Assembly: GCA_937872225.1 (NCBI GenBank)
Contig: CALMRZ010000044.1
Location: 1-46,787, forward strand
DNA length: 46,787 nucleotides
Source: an uncultured Spirochaetota bacterium
GTDB taxonomy: Bacteria > Spirochaetota > UBA4802 > UBA5550
Direction of reading: 5' to 3'
Part shown: positions 8,163 through 15,705 of the stretch, in pieces
Layout of the letters: every line of letters begins with the position of its first letter
Position numbering within the stretch: position 1 is the stretch's first letter
Notes under the pieces: model-generated
Database searches by the model: none
Told to the model about the DNA's origin: nothing
The model's input: the letters and a program-made list of their open reading frames with translations, nothing else
Position numbers and translations under genes: made by a program

Positions 8163-8345
8163 ATGGATGAATTCAGGATGTGCCCGTCGTGCGAGTATAC
8201 CCGCGGTTTCCACGCGGCCTTCAGGAAGGACCCGGAGGGGATACGGATCGTCTTCATCTGCCCCGAGTGCGGCGCTTCCTTTGACATCGGCATCGTCGAC
8301 AGCCTGATTAACGACCTGAAGCCGAAGCGCGGGGCGGATTACTGA
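8163..8345 (+). CDS. Small zinc-ribbon protein
   Basis: A 60-residue protein starting MDEFRMCPSCEYTRGFHAAF and containing a second pair, VFICPECGASFDIG. The two CPxC knuckles about 28 residues apart make a plausible zinc ribbon. The ATG at 8163 is preceded by GAGGTGG at a good distance; an upstream in-frame start at 8085 has no support. No known family is recognised. It lies alone between the divergent DUF4019 gene and trkA. Confidence 0.6.
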   Translation: MDEFRMCPSCEYTRGFHAAFRKDPEGIRIVFICPECGASFDIGIVDSLINDLKPKRGADY

Positions 8346-8559
8346 TTCTGACGGCCGTGGTTTTCTCGGACGGCCGGACATAAAAGCCGTCGCGCGCTCC
8401 TTCGGAACGCTCTACGGCGTTTTTTCACGGGAAATCCCCGCTTTCAATATTTTTTACCTCGCGCGGCCCCCCTTTCAATTTCTTGACAGTAATTGCCATG
8501 CATGCTTTAATGTAATCAGACGTTTTTTCATAACCTATCATGATTTGGGTGCTGTACTT

Positions 8560-9903
8560 ATGCGCGCAGTGATACTCGGCGCCGGGGTCGTGGGGGTGCA
8601 GATCGCAACCCAGCTGATCTCCGAGGGCAAGGATGTCGTGATAATCGAGAAAGACCCGGAACGGGCCAAATACGTCGCGGGCAGGCTCGACTGCATCGTG
8701 GTGAACGAGGAGGGCGCCGGGATCTCGGCGCTGAGGCACGCCGGCCTGGATGAATCCTCCATTTTCATCAGCGTCACCAATTCCGACGAGGTCAACATGA
8801 TCGCCTGCGGCCTGGTGGCGAGCGAATTCAACGCGCCGGTGAAAATAGCCCGGGTGAGGAACCTCGACTATTCCCGGGCCAAGATCATGGAAAAGTCTTT
8901 TCTCGGGATTGATTATATCGTCAATTCCGAGGTGGAGACGGCGCGGCAGATCGCCAATACCATAGCCCTGGGCGCCGACAGCGACGTGATGCTCTTCGAG
9001 AACACCGATCTCCAGATGAGGAACGTCGTGGTCAGCATGGCGTCTTATTTCGCCAACAAGGCCGTGAAGGACATCCGCCACGGCATAAAGGAGCCCTTCC
9101 TCATGGCGGGCATCGTGCGCGACAACGAATTCATAATTCCGACGGGAGACACCGTCATCAGGGAGCATGACAACATCTACCTCCTGGCCACGCAGAAGGA
9201 CTTCACGCGGATATTCATCCAGGCGGGAAAGCGGCAGGAGACGATAGACCGCATCGCCATCGTGGGGGGCGGCCGCATCGGCGAGCTGGCCTGCCAGTAC
9301 CTGATCAGGACCGGGAGGAACATGACCATCATCGAGACGAATTACGACCGCTGCAAGGTCCTCTCGGACCGGTTCCCCGACGCCCTGGTGCTGAACGCCG
9401 ACATATCGGACGAAACCATTTTCGAGGAGGAGGACCTCGGCAGCCGCGACCTGATGGTGGCCGTCACGGACAACCAGGAACTCAACATGCTGGCGAGCCT
9501 CTACGCCAAGATCATGGGGGTCAAGCGGACCATCGCCCTGGTGACCAACGCGGGGTACCTCTCCATCGCGTCGCGCCTCGACATCGACGTGGCCATCAGC
9601 CCTAAAAACAGCACCGTCGACGCCATCATGAAGTACATCAGGCGGGGGAACATCAAAAGCCTCCACAGCATCTTCGGCGGCAAGGCGGAGGTCATCGAGT
9701 TCCTCGCTAACGAAAAAAGCGGCATGGTGGGCAGGCGCCTCAGGGACCTCGAGTTCCCGAAGCAGTCCCTCATCCTGTCCGTGGTCCGCGGCGAGAAGAA
9801 CATCCTCCCCCACGGCAACATGGCTGTTGAACCGGGGGACCTGGTCCTCATGGTGGCGGCCAAGGATTCGATCGCCGAAATCGAACGGTTCATCCAGGAC
9901 TGA
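8560..9903 (+). CDS. trkA: Trk potassium uptake system regulatory subunit TrkA
   Basis: A 447-residue cytoplasmic protein made of two RCK modules, each an N-terminal nucleotide-binding Rossmann domain plus a TrkA-C domain. The first begins MRAVILGAGVVGVQIATQL with GxGxxG. The second begins near residue 230 with IAIVGGGRIGELACQYLI. TrkA binds NAD(H)/ATP and gates the TrkH channel. Length matches full-length TrkA. The ATG at 8560 fits the family N-terminus; a TTG five codons upstream is possible but unneeded. trkH follows 13 bp downstream, so the pair is an operon. Confidence 0.95.
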   Translation: MRAVILGAGVVGVQIATQLISEGKDVVIIEKDPERAKYVAGRLDCIVVNEEGAGISALRHAGLDESSIFISVTNSDEVNMIACGLVASEFNAPVKIARVRNLDYSRAKIMEKSFLGIDYIVNSEVETARQIANTIALGADSDVMLFENTDLQMRNVVVSMASYFANKAVKDIRHGIKEPFLMAGIVRDNEFIIPTGDTVIREHDNIYLLATQKDFTRIFIQAGKRQETIDRIAIVGGGRIGELACQYLIRTGRNMTIIETNYDRCKVLSDRFPDALVLNADISDETIFEEEDLGSRDLMVAVTDNQELNMLASLYAKIMGVKRTIALVTNAGYLSIASRLDIDVAISPKNSTVDAIMKYIRRGNIKSLHSIFGGKAEVIEFLANEKSGMVGRRLRDLEFPKQSLILSVVRGEKNILPHGNMAVEPGDLVLMVAAKDSIAEIERFIQD

Positions 9904-9916
9904 CGGGCGGAGCGCC

Positions 9917-11368
9917 ATGAATCCCCTTGTACTTGCAAAAATAATTTCAATACTCCTCATAATCATTTCCTGCTTCATGGCGGTACCGGCGGGGATCGCC
10001 CTCTACTGCGGCGAGGAACGTTCCTTTGCCGCCTTTGCGGCGACCATTGCCGTCACCGCGGCCTGTTCTGCCGCGGTATTTTTTATACTGAGAAAGAAGA
10101 GGGCCGGGTCACTGTCGACCCGGGACGGGTTCCTCATGGTCACCCTGAGCTGGGTGCTGGCGTCACTCATCGGCGCCATGCCCTTTTACCTTTCGGGGAG
10201 CATCCCCTCCTTTACGGACGCCTTTTTCGAGACCATATCGGGATTCACCACGACCGGCGCGTCCATTCTAACCGACATCGAGTCGCTCCCCCGGTCCATG
10301 CTCTTCTGGCGCTCCCTCACCCACTGGCTGGGGGGGATGGGGATCGTCGTCCTCACGGTGGCCATCCTGCCCCTCATGGGCGTCGGGGGACTGCAGCTCA
10401 TCCAGGCGGAAGCGCCGGGCCCCACGGTGGACAGGCTCACGCCCCGCATCGCCGGAACCGCGAAGCTCCTCTGGTTCATCTATGTCGGTTTTACCGTGGC
10501 GGAAACGCTCCTCCTTGTGCTGGGGGGTATGGACCTCTTCGACGCCCTGACCCATACCTTCGGCACCCTGGCGACCGGTGGGTTTTCGGTGAAAAACGCC
10601 GGCGTGGGTCACTACAAATCAGCCTATATAGACGGAGTCATCACGGTGTTCATGCTTCTCGCCGGCATCAACTTCACCCTGCATTTCCGGTTCATCACCG
10701 GCAGGTTCAAGCCGATATTGAGGGACACGGAATTAAAAGCGTATTTGCTGATATTCGCTACAGCAACCGCTGTGGCGGCCTTTTCTCTTTACGGGAATAT
10801 TCACCATACGGTGGGAGAGTGTATCAGGTATGCCTCATTCCAGACGGCCAGCATATTGACTTCAACCGGGTTTGCTTCAGAGGATTTTGAACAATGGCCG
10901 CTCCTCGGCCAGATCATTCTCTTCATGCTCATGTTTGTCGGGGGTTGCACCGGTTCAACATCGGGCGGCATCAAGGTGATGCGAATCGTCGTGCTCTTCA
11001 AACAGGCTGTCAATGAAATGAAGCTCCTGTTACATCCGCGGGGAGTGTTTACCCTGAAGCTGAGCGGCGGTATGGTTAAAAAGGATATTGTCTATTCCGT
11101 TTCAGGGTTCTTTTTTCTTTATATCGCTGTGCTGCTCACGGTAACGGCAATCGTGGCTTCGGCCGGGCATGATATAACCACGTCTTTTACGGCAGTCTTG
11201 ACAACGCTGGGGGGAATCGGGCCCGGCTTCGGCAAGGTTGGGCCGATGGACAATTATTCTTTTCTGGAGGATTACGTCAAGTGGGCCCTTTCCTTCGCCA
11301 TGCTGGCGGGCCGCCTGGAACTCTACACGGTCCTCGTTATCTTTCTGCCCGGTTTCTGGCGCCGGTGA
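9917..11368 (+). CDS. trkH: Trk potassium uptake transmembrane subunit TrkH
   Basis: A 483-residue membrane protein, the usual length for TrkH. It has four membrane-pore-membrane repeats whose selectivity-filter segments are visible: GFTTTGAS, LATGGFSVKN, LTSTGFASEDF and LGGIGPGFGKVG. The repeated Ser/Thr-Gly at each filter fits a K+ channel-like transporter. The N-terminus MNPLVLAKIISILLIIIS forms the first helix. The ATG at 9917 has GGCGGAG upstream and directly follows trkA. Together they make a complete Trk system for K+ uptake. Confidence 0.95.
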   Translation: MNPLVLAKIISILLIIISCFMAVPAGIALYCGEERSFAAFAATIAVTAACSAAVFFILRKKRAGSLSTRDGFLMVTLSWVLASLIGAMPFYLSGSIPSFTDAFFETISGFTTTGASILTDIESLPRSMLFWRSLTHWLGGMGIVVLTVAILPLMGVGGLQLIQAEAPGPTVDRLTPRIAGTAKLLWFIYVGFTVAETLLLVLGGMDLFDALTHTFGTLATGGFSVKNAGVGHYKSAYIDGVITVFMLLAGINFTLHFRFITGRFKPILRDTELKAYLLIFATATAVAAFSLYGNIHHTVGECIRYASFQTASILTSTGFASEDFEQWPLLGQIILFMLMFVGGCTGSTSGGIKVMRIVVLFKQAVNEMKLLLHPRGVFTLKLSGGMVKKDIVYSVSGFFFLYIAVLLTVTAIVASAGHDITTSFTAVLTTLGGIGPGFGKVGPMDNYSFLEDYVKWALSFAMLAGRLELYTVLVIFLPGFWRR

Positions 11369-11384
11369 CGGTTTACTCCGTTCC

Positions 11385-11412
11385 GCCCCCTCAATCCCCC
11401 AGGGGGGGACCT
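11385..11412. repeat. Degenerate copy of the 28-bp GC-rich repeat
   Basis: GCCCCCTCAATCCCCC at the start of this stretch, followed by a G run and GACCT, matches the 28-bp unit at 11452-11479 with a few changes. It lies just after trkH in the same orientation as that copy. Confidence 0.5.
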
Positions 11413-11451
11413 GGAAAACCGGAACCAGCCAATAAAGGGGCCGTCCTACAA

Positions 11452-11479
11452 GCCCCCTAAATCCCCCGGAGGGGGACTT
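11452..11479 (+). repeat. 28-bp dispersed repeat, copy 1
   Basis: The unit begins GCCCCCTAAATCCCCC and ends GGAGGGGGACTT; its inner part is self-complementary. An identical 28-base copy lies in opposite orientation at 15574-15601. Both are intergenic, at the 3' ends or leaders of genes. The type is unknown; it may act as a hairpin. Confidence 0.75.
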
Positions 11480-11558
11480 GTTTGTAGAGTGCTTGCCTTA
11501 AAAGCCTTCCTCTGGTGGGTCGGAGGGTGTTATGAGACACACCCATGCTCCCCTGAAC

Positions 11559-12863
11559 CTACGATTCCTCGAAGCGCACCCTGACCGATCCGCCGTGCTT
11601 GTCCTGGAAGCCTTCCACTTCCGACATGGCGCCCACCGGGCCGCGGGCATGGGCCAGGGCCTGGGGCGACACGAGCTGGTAGGTGGTGCGGCGCATGAAG
11701 GTCTCCACGGACGTGCCCGAGGAGAAGCGCGCGGCGCCCCCCGTGGGCAGTATGTGGTTCGTGCCGGAGAAGTAGTCCCCCACGGCCACCGGCGCGTAGT
11801 CCCCCAGGAAGAGGGAGCCCACGTTCCTGATCCGTTCCAGCCACTCCATCGGCTTCTCCACCATGACCTCCATGTGCTCCGGGCCGTAGCGGTTGGAGAA
11901 CTCGACCGCTTCCGCGATGTCCTCGACGAGCAGGATGAGGCCGCTCTTGTCAATCGATGCTTTCTTTATGGCGTGCCTGCCGACCCCCGACGCCAGGTCT
12001 TTTTCAATTTCATCGCGCACCTTCTCCGCCAGATCCCGGGAGGGTGTGAGGAGGATGGCGATGGCCATTTCGTCGTGCTCGGCCTGGGAGAGCAGGTCCC
12101 AGGCGACCCATCGGGGGTTGGCCCGGCCGTCGGCGATGATGAGGACCTCGCTGGGGCCCGCCATGGAATCGATCTGGACCGCCCCCAGGCTGAAGAGGTA
12201 GGTCTTGGCCGCGGTCACGTAAATGTTCCCCGGCCCCACGATGATGTCGGCCTTGCGTACGCTCTCCGTGCCGAGGCCGGCCGCCGCTATTCCCTGGGCG
12301 CCGCCCGATTTGACCACGGCGGTGACGTTGAGCATGCTGCAGACGGCGCCGACAATGTCCGGGAGCCGCCCGTTTTTCGCCGGCGGGGTGATGAGGGTGA
12401 TGTTCCCGACGCCGGCGATCTGCGCCGGGATGACGCCCATGAGCACCGACGAGGGGTAGGAGGCCTTGCCGCCGGGCACGTAGACCGCGGCGCTTTCGAT
12501 GGCCTCGTACTTGACGCCCAGGACCGAGCCATCGCTCCGCTCCTGGCGGATGTTGTCCCTGACCTGGAGCCGGTGGAATTCCTCTATGTTGCGCTTTGCC
12601 TCCAGGAAGGCGCTGTAGAGTTCCTGGGGGGTGTTCCTCCGGCCCGCCTCGATCTCCTCGGGGGCGGCGATGATTGAATCGAGCTTCACGCCGTCGAATT
12701 TTTCGGTGTACCCGGCCACGGCGCGGTCTCCGTTCTTCCGCACGTCGTTGATGATCGGTATGACCGTGTCGATCATGACGGAGGTGAAGTCCTCGCCGAA
12801 GCGGTTGAAGAGACGGTTAAGCTCGGCGGTGGTGAGGTCGCTCAATGTTCTGATGGGGATCAT
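11559..12863 (-). CDS. hisD: Histidinol dehydrogenase
   Basis: This 434-residue zinc enzyme performs the last two steps of histidine synthesis, oxidising L-histidinol to L-histidine with two NAD+. Family signatures are plain: YVPGGKASYPSSVLMGVIP, GGAQGIAAAGLGTES, GPGNIYVTAAK, DSMAGPSEVLIIADG, LLSQAEHDE (zinc-ligand region), SNRYGPEHMEV (catalytic Glu-His) and GTNHILPTGGAARF. Length is normal. GGAGGAG precedes the ATG. No other his gene is nearby, so it is a detached biosynthetic gene. It converges with trkH. Confidence 0.97.
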   Translation of the reverse strand: MIPIRTLSDLTTAELNRLFNRFGEDFTSVMIDTVIPIINDVRKNGDRAVAGYTEKFDGVKLDSIIAAPEEIEAGRRNTPQELYSAFLEAKRNIEEFHRLQVRDNIRQERSDGSVLGVKYEAIESAAVYVPGGKASYPSSVLMGVIPAQIAGVGNITLITPPAKNGRLPDIVGAVCSMLNVTAVVKSGGAQGIAAAGLGTESVRKADIIVGPGNIYVTAAKTYLFSLGAVQIDSMAGPSEVLIIADGRANPRWVAWDLLSQAEHDEMAIAILLTPSRDLAEKVRDEIEKDLASGVGRHAIKKASIDKSGLILLVEDIAEAVEFSNRYGPEHMEVMVEKPMEWLERIRNVGSLFLGDYAPVAVGDYFSGTNHILPTGGAARFSSGTSVETFMRRTTYQLVSPQALAHARGPVGAMSEVEGFQDKHGGSVRVRFEES

Positions 12864-13167
12864 CCGTAATCTCCTCCGGGTGCTATGCGTTTTTAAACTA
12901 TTTCCGGCTCCTGATCATTATATCACAGCCGGCGTCTTCCATGTCAATACTAATAAGAATTGAATAAAAAGGGTGGCGCAACGGGAGGAGTTTTTATCTT
13001 CCTCCTCCCATTGAACGCCGGGGGGGTTATGAGGTTGTTTTAGAAGATTTGCTTTGCTTGATCAATGGTAATATACCGCATCCCTGATCGCCTGACAATA
13101 ACGGAGTCCCGTGTTTTATCGGCTACGGCTCACGTTATCCCGCCGTCATGGATTCCATGACGGCGTG
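12864..13167. other. Intergenic region with two inverted repeats
   Basis: This 304-bp gap separates hisD from the PAS kinase gene. It holds a hairpin with arms GGGAGGAG (12983-12990) and CTCCTCCC (13002-13009) and a stronger inverted repeat at 13141-13165. I see no coding potential or RNA gene in it. The hisD promoter should be in its left half, but no convincing -35/-10 pair stands out. Confidence 0.5.
13141..13165 (-). terminator. Perfect 12-bp inverted repeat after the PAS kinase gene
   Basis: CGCCGTCATGGA (13141-13152) is repeated in inverse at 13154-13165 with one base between. It starts only a few bases after the kinase stop codon (13168). The position suggests a terminator or 3'-end stabilising hairpin, although no T run follows. 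Confidence 0.5.
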
Positions 13168-14718
13168 TCAGGCGGCGCCCGACACGGAATTTCCCCTGAA
13201 CCGTATGGTGTAGGCCGTGCCGCCGTCGGAAACGACGGTAACGCTCCCCTTGATCTGCTTGGTCAGCTCCCGTATCAGCTCCATTCCCAGGGTTGCGGCG
13301 CTTTCCAGGTCTATTCCGCCGGGGAGCCCGATGCCGTTATCCGCTATCGTCAGCGTGTATGTTCCCCGGCCGCTCCGCTTGAACCGGATGGTGACCTTGC
13401 CGGTCTTTTCCCCCGGAAAGGCGTATTTCATGGCGTTGCTCAGGATCTCGGTCATGAGGAGTCCGCAGGGTATCGCTTCCTTGATGCCGAGGAAGATGTC
13501 ATCGATGTCGGTGACTATCGACACCCGGCCGTTTTTCCCGTGGGAATTGAGCATTTCCGACGCCAGCTCGGCGGTATATTCGTGGAAGTTGATATGGGAG
13601 GGATTTTCCGACGTTGAGAGCTTCTCGTGCACCTTGGACATCGAGCTGATCCGCTCCCGGCACTGCTCGAACATCCTGGCGACGTTCCTGTCTTCCACCT
13701 GGGACGACTGGAGGTTTATCAGGCACGAGATCGCCTGCATGTTGTTCTTGACCCGGTGGTGGATTTCCCTGAGCAGGGTTTCCTTTTCACCGAGCGATGC
13801 CGTTGCCCAGGCGGCCGCGTCTGCGAGTTCCCGTTTTTCCGCCTCATGGCGCTCGCGCTCCCGGGCGAGGAGCTCCGCCGCTTCACGCTCCCGGCGCTCC
13901 ATTTCTTTTTTCATGTCAGCCACGGCCTGTTCGGCTTTCTTCTGGGCCGTGATGTCCCGGGTAAGGACCATGAGCCGCTCGACCTTTTTCTCTTCGCCCG
14001 CCACGGGGGTGATGTCCACGTCCAGCCAAACCGGTTCCGGCCCCGCGAGTGACCCCTGGAAGTTGCCGCCCATGCCCCTGGCCGCCAGCTGGATCGCCAT
14101 GTCGATGGCGGTCTTTTCAAGGCCGTTGAAATACTCGGCGAACTTACTGTGCAGCGCGTCGTCCATGCCGGCGACGCCCATCAGCCTGCATGCCGTCTTG
14201 TTCATGTAGAGGATTTTTCCTTCGGTGTCAAGGAACAGGATGCAGTCGTTGTTGTTGCTGATGAAATGGGTGAAGAGCCGGTTGTAATCGCGGACGGCTT
14301 CGTCCGCGGCGATGGCCGCCGTGAGGTCTTCCATGATGAGTATCCAGCAGACCGGTCCGGTTTCGCGGTCTTTCATGAGGTGGAACCAGAAACGGCCGCG
14401 GCGTATGGTGCCGTTCTTGCGGATGTAATCGGTCTCTATCTGGGTGCCCGCTCCTATTTCAAGGTCCGGGCCCTTGAACTGGCTGTTCGCGCCGGAGTCG
14501 GGGATCAGGATATCCTGCAGGGTCAGGCTTATGAGGTCTATTTCATTGTATCCGGTCAGCCGTGTGAAGGCGCGGTTGGCCCGCATGATGCGCCGGTCCA
14601 GGCTTACAATGGCCTGCGGCGCGGCGGAGAGGTCGAAGGCGGTATGGTATATTTCCTTGCTCTTCAGGATTGTGTCGAGCGATACGCTTGATGTTTTTAC
14701 TAATGTTTTCACCCGCAT
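13168..14718 (-). CDS. PAS-domain sensor histidine kinase (HisKA_2 type)
   Basis: About 516 residues, with no membrane segment, so a cytoplasmic sensor. Order: PAS 1 (YHTAFDLSAAPQAIVSLDRR ... FTRLTGYNEIDL), PAS 2 (NDCILFLDTEGKILYMNKTA), a charged coiled coil (EMERREREAAELLARERERH), then HisKA_2 with LLREIHHRVKNNMQAISCL (phospho-His near residue 320) and a C-terminal HATPase (ILSNAMKYAF N-box, TIADNGIGLPGG G1 box). HisKA_2 kinases often pair with separate response regulators; a NarL-type regulator gene lies immediately upstream at 14834-15499. Start uncertain: ATG at 14718 has GAGG close by, while in-frame ATGs at 14745 and 14772 are possible. Confidence 0.85.
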   Translation of the reverse strand: MRVKTLVKTSSVSLDTILKSKEIYHTAFDLSAAPQAIVSLDRRIMRANRAFTRLTGYNEIDLISLTLQDILIPDSGANSQFKGPDLEIGAGTQIETDYIRKNGTIRRGRFWFHLMKDRETGPVCWILIMEDLTAAIAADEAVRDYNRLFTHFISNNNDCILFLDTEGKILYMNKTACRLMGVAGMDDALHSKFAEYFNGLEKTAIDMAIQLAARGMGGNFQGSLAGPEPVWLDVDITPVAGEEKKVERLMVLTRDITAQKKAEQAVADMKKEMERREREAAELLARERERHEAEKRELADAAAWATASLGEKETLLREIHHRVKNNMQAISCLINLQSSQVEDRNVARMFEQCRERISSMSKVHEKLSTSENPSHINFHEYTAELASEMLNSHGKNGRVSIVTDIDDIFLGIKEAIPCGLLMTEILSNAMKYAFPGEKTGKVTIRFKRSGRGTYTLTIADNGIGLPGGIDLESAATLGMELIRELTKQIKGSVTVVSDGGTAYTIRFRGNSVSGAA

Positions 14719-14833
14719 CCGCCTCGTGATGGCTACAATATACATCCGGCCGGCATCTGAGGACAATAGCATATAAGGCGGTTTTGGCCTTCAGAATCTG
14801 TTAGGGGTGGTGGTGGAACCCGTTACGGTGCCG

Positions 14834-15499
14834 TCAGGTCTGCTGGGACGAAACCCACTGGACCGCGGCCTTGACGAGCTCCGAGCCCTTCTGGATGCCC
14901 AGCTTGTCCTTTATTTTTTTCCGGTGGCTTTCTATGGTGTTCACGCTGATATTGAGCTTTTTCGCTATGTCGCCGGTGCTCATGCCGGTGCCGATCATGC
15001 GGAATATCTCGAGCTCGCGGTCGGAGAGGACTTCGGGCATCGATTCGGCGCCCCCCTCCTTTCCCTGGAACAGGCGGTCGATGATCTTCATGGATATCCT
15101 GCTGCTCAGGTACAGCTCGCCCTTCATGACCACGCGGATCGCCTCTATGATGACCGCGGGAGCCTCCTTCTTGGCCACATAGCCGCGGGCCCCGGCTTTG
15201 AGGGCGCGCTCGGCGTAGACGTTCTCGTCATGCATGGACAGCACCAGGGTCTTGATGCGGGCGTAGCGGTCGCGGAGGGCCTTGATCAGGTCGATGCCGC
15301 TCACCTCGCTTTCCAGCGAAATGTCAACGATGGCGAGATCGGGCTCCTCCTGGCTGATATTGCGGATCGCTTCCTCGGCGCTCCCCGCTTCGCTTATGAC
15401 CGTGAGGTCCTGTTCCCGCTCGATGACTTTTTTCATGCCCTGGCGGACCAGGGGATGGTCGTCGACTATCATAATTTTTATGCTGTTTTTATCCGCCAT
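14834..15499 (-). CDS. NarL/LuxR-family response regulator
   Basis: A 221-residue two-domain regulator. The receiver domain covers residues 7-125: IVDDHPLVRQGM, phospho-acceptor Asp about residue 59 in DLAIVDIS, LVLSMHDE with the switch Ser, and GYVAKKEAP with the conserved Lys. The C-terminal LuxR HTH (LSDRELEIFRMIGTGMSTGD and NTIESHRKKIKDKLGI) binds DNA. It lies between two histidine kinase genes on the same strand. The HisKA_3 kinase upstream (15706-18984) is of the class that normally phosphorylates NarL-type regulators, so it is the likeliest partner (inference). Confidence 0.92.
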   Translation of the reverse strand: MADKNSIKIMIVDDHPLVRQGMKKVIEREQDLTVISEAGSAEEAIRNISQEEPDLAIVDISLESEVSGIDLIKALRDRYARIKTLVLSMHDENVYAERALKAGARGYVAKKEAPAVIIEAIRVVMKGELYLSSRISMKIIDRLFQGKEGGAESMPEVLSDRELEIFRMIGTGMSTGDIAKKLNISVNTIESHRKKIKDKLGIQKGSELVKAAVQWVSSQQT

Positions 15500-15533
15500 A
15501 GCGCGTTTTAACCCTCCATGGGTTCATTCACAC

Positions 15534-15554
15534 CACCCCTGCCCCGGAGGGGTG
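15534..15554. repeat. GC-rich hairpin upstream of the response regulator gene
   Basis: CACCCCT (15534-15540) pairs with AGGGGTG (15548-15554). It lies between the regulator start and the 28-bp repeat copy at 15574-15601. It may terminate transcription from the kinase gene upstream. Confidence 0.35.
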
Positions 15555-15573
15555 TGCGTACCGATGAACACTA

Positions 15574-15601
15574 AAGTCCCCCTCCGGGGGATTTAGGGGG
15601 C
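15574..15601 (-). repeat. 28-bp dispersed repeat, copy 2 (inverted)
   Basis: All 28 bases equal the reverse complement of 11452-11479. The copy begins AAGTCCCCCTCCGGGGG and ends ATTTAGGGGGC. It lies in the gap between kinase and regulator genes. Confidence 0.75.
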
Positions 15602-15705
15602 AATGGGGTTTGCCTTATATATTATAATAGTAAACATTTAGATTATCTGTCAATAATGAATCAGGGGATTTAGGGAATAACAGATTCCGCTATGGCTTGC
15701 TCCGT

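Noticed and set aside
8425-9978. 517-codon open frame opposite trkA
   Set aside because: It mirrors the trkA reading frame, is full of His/Asp/Val as expected for an antisense shadow, and has no domain.
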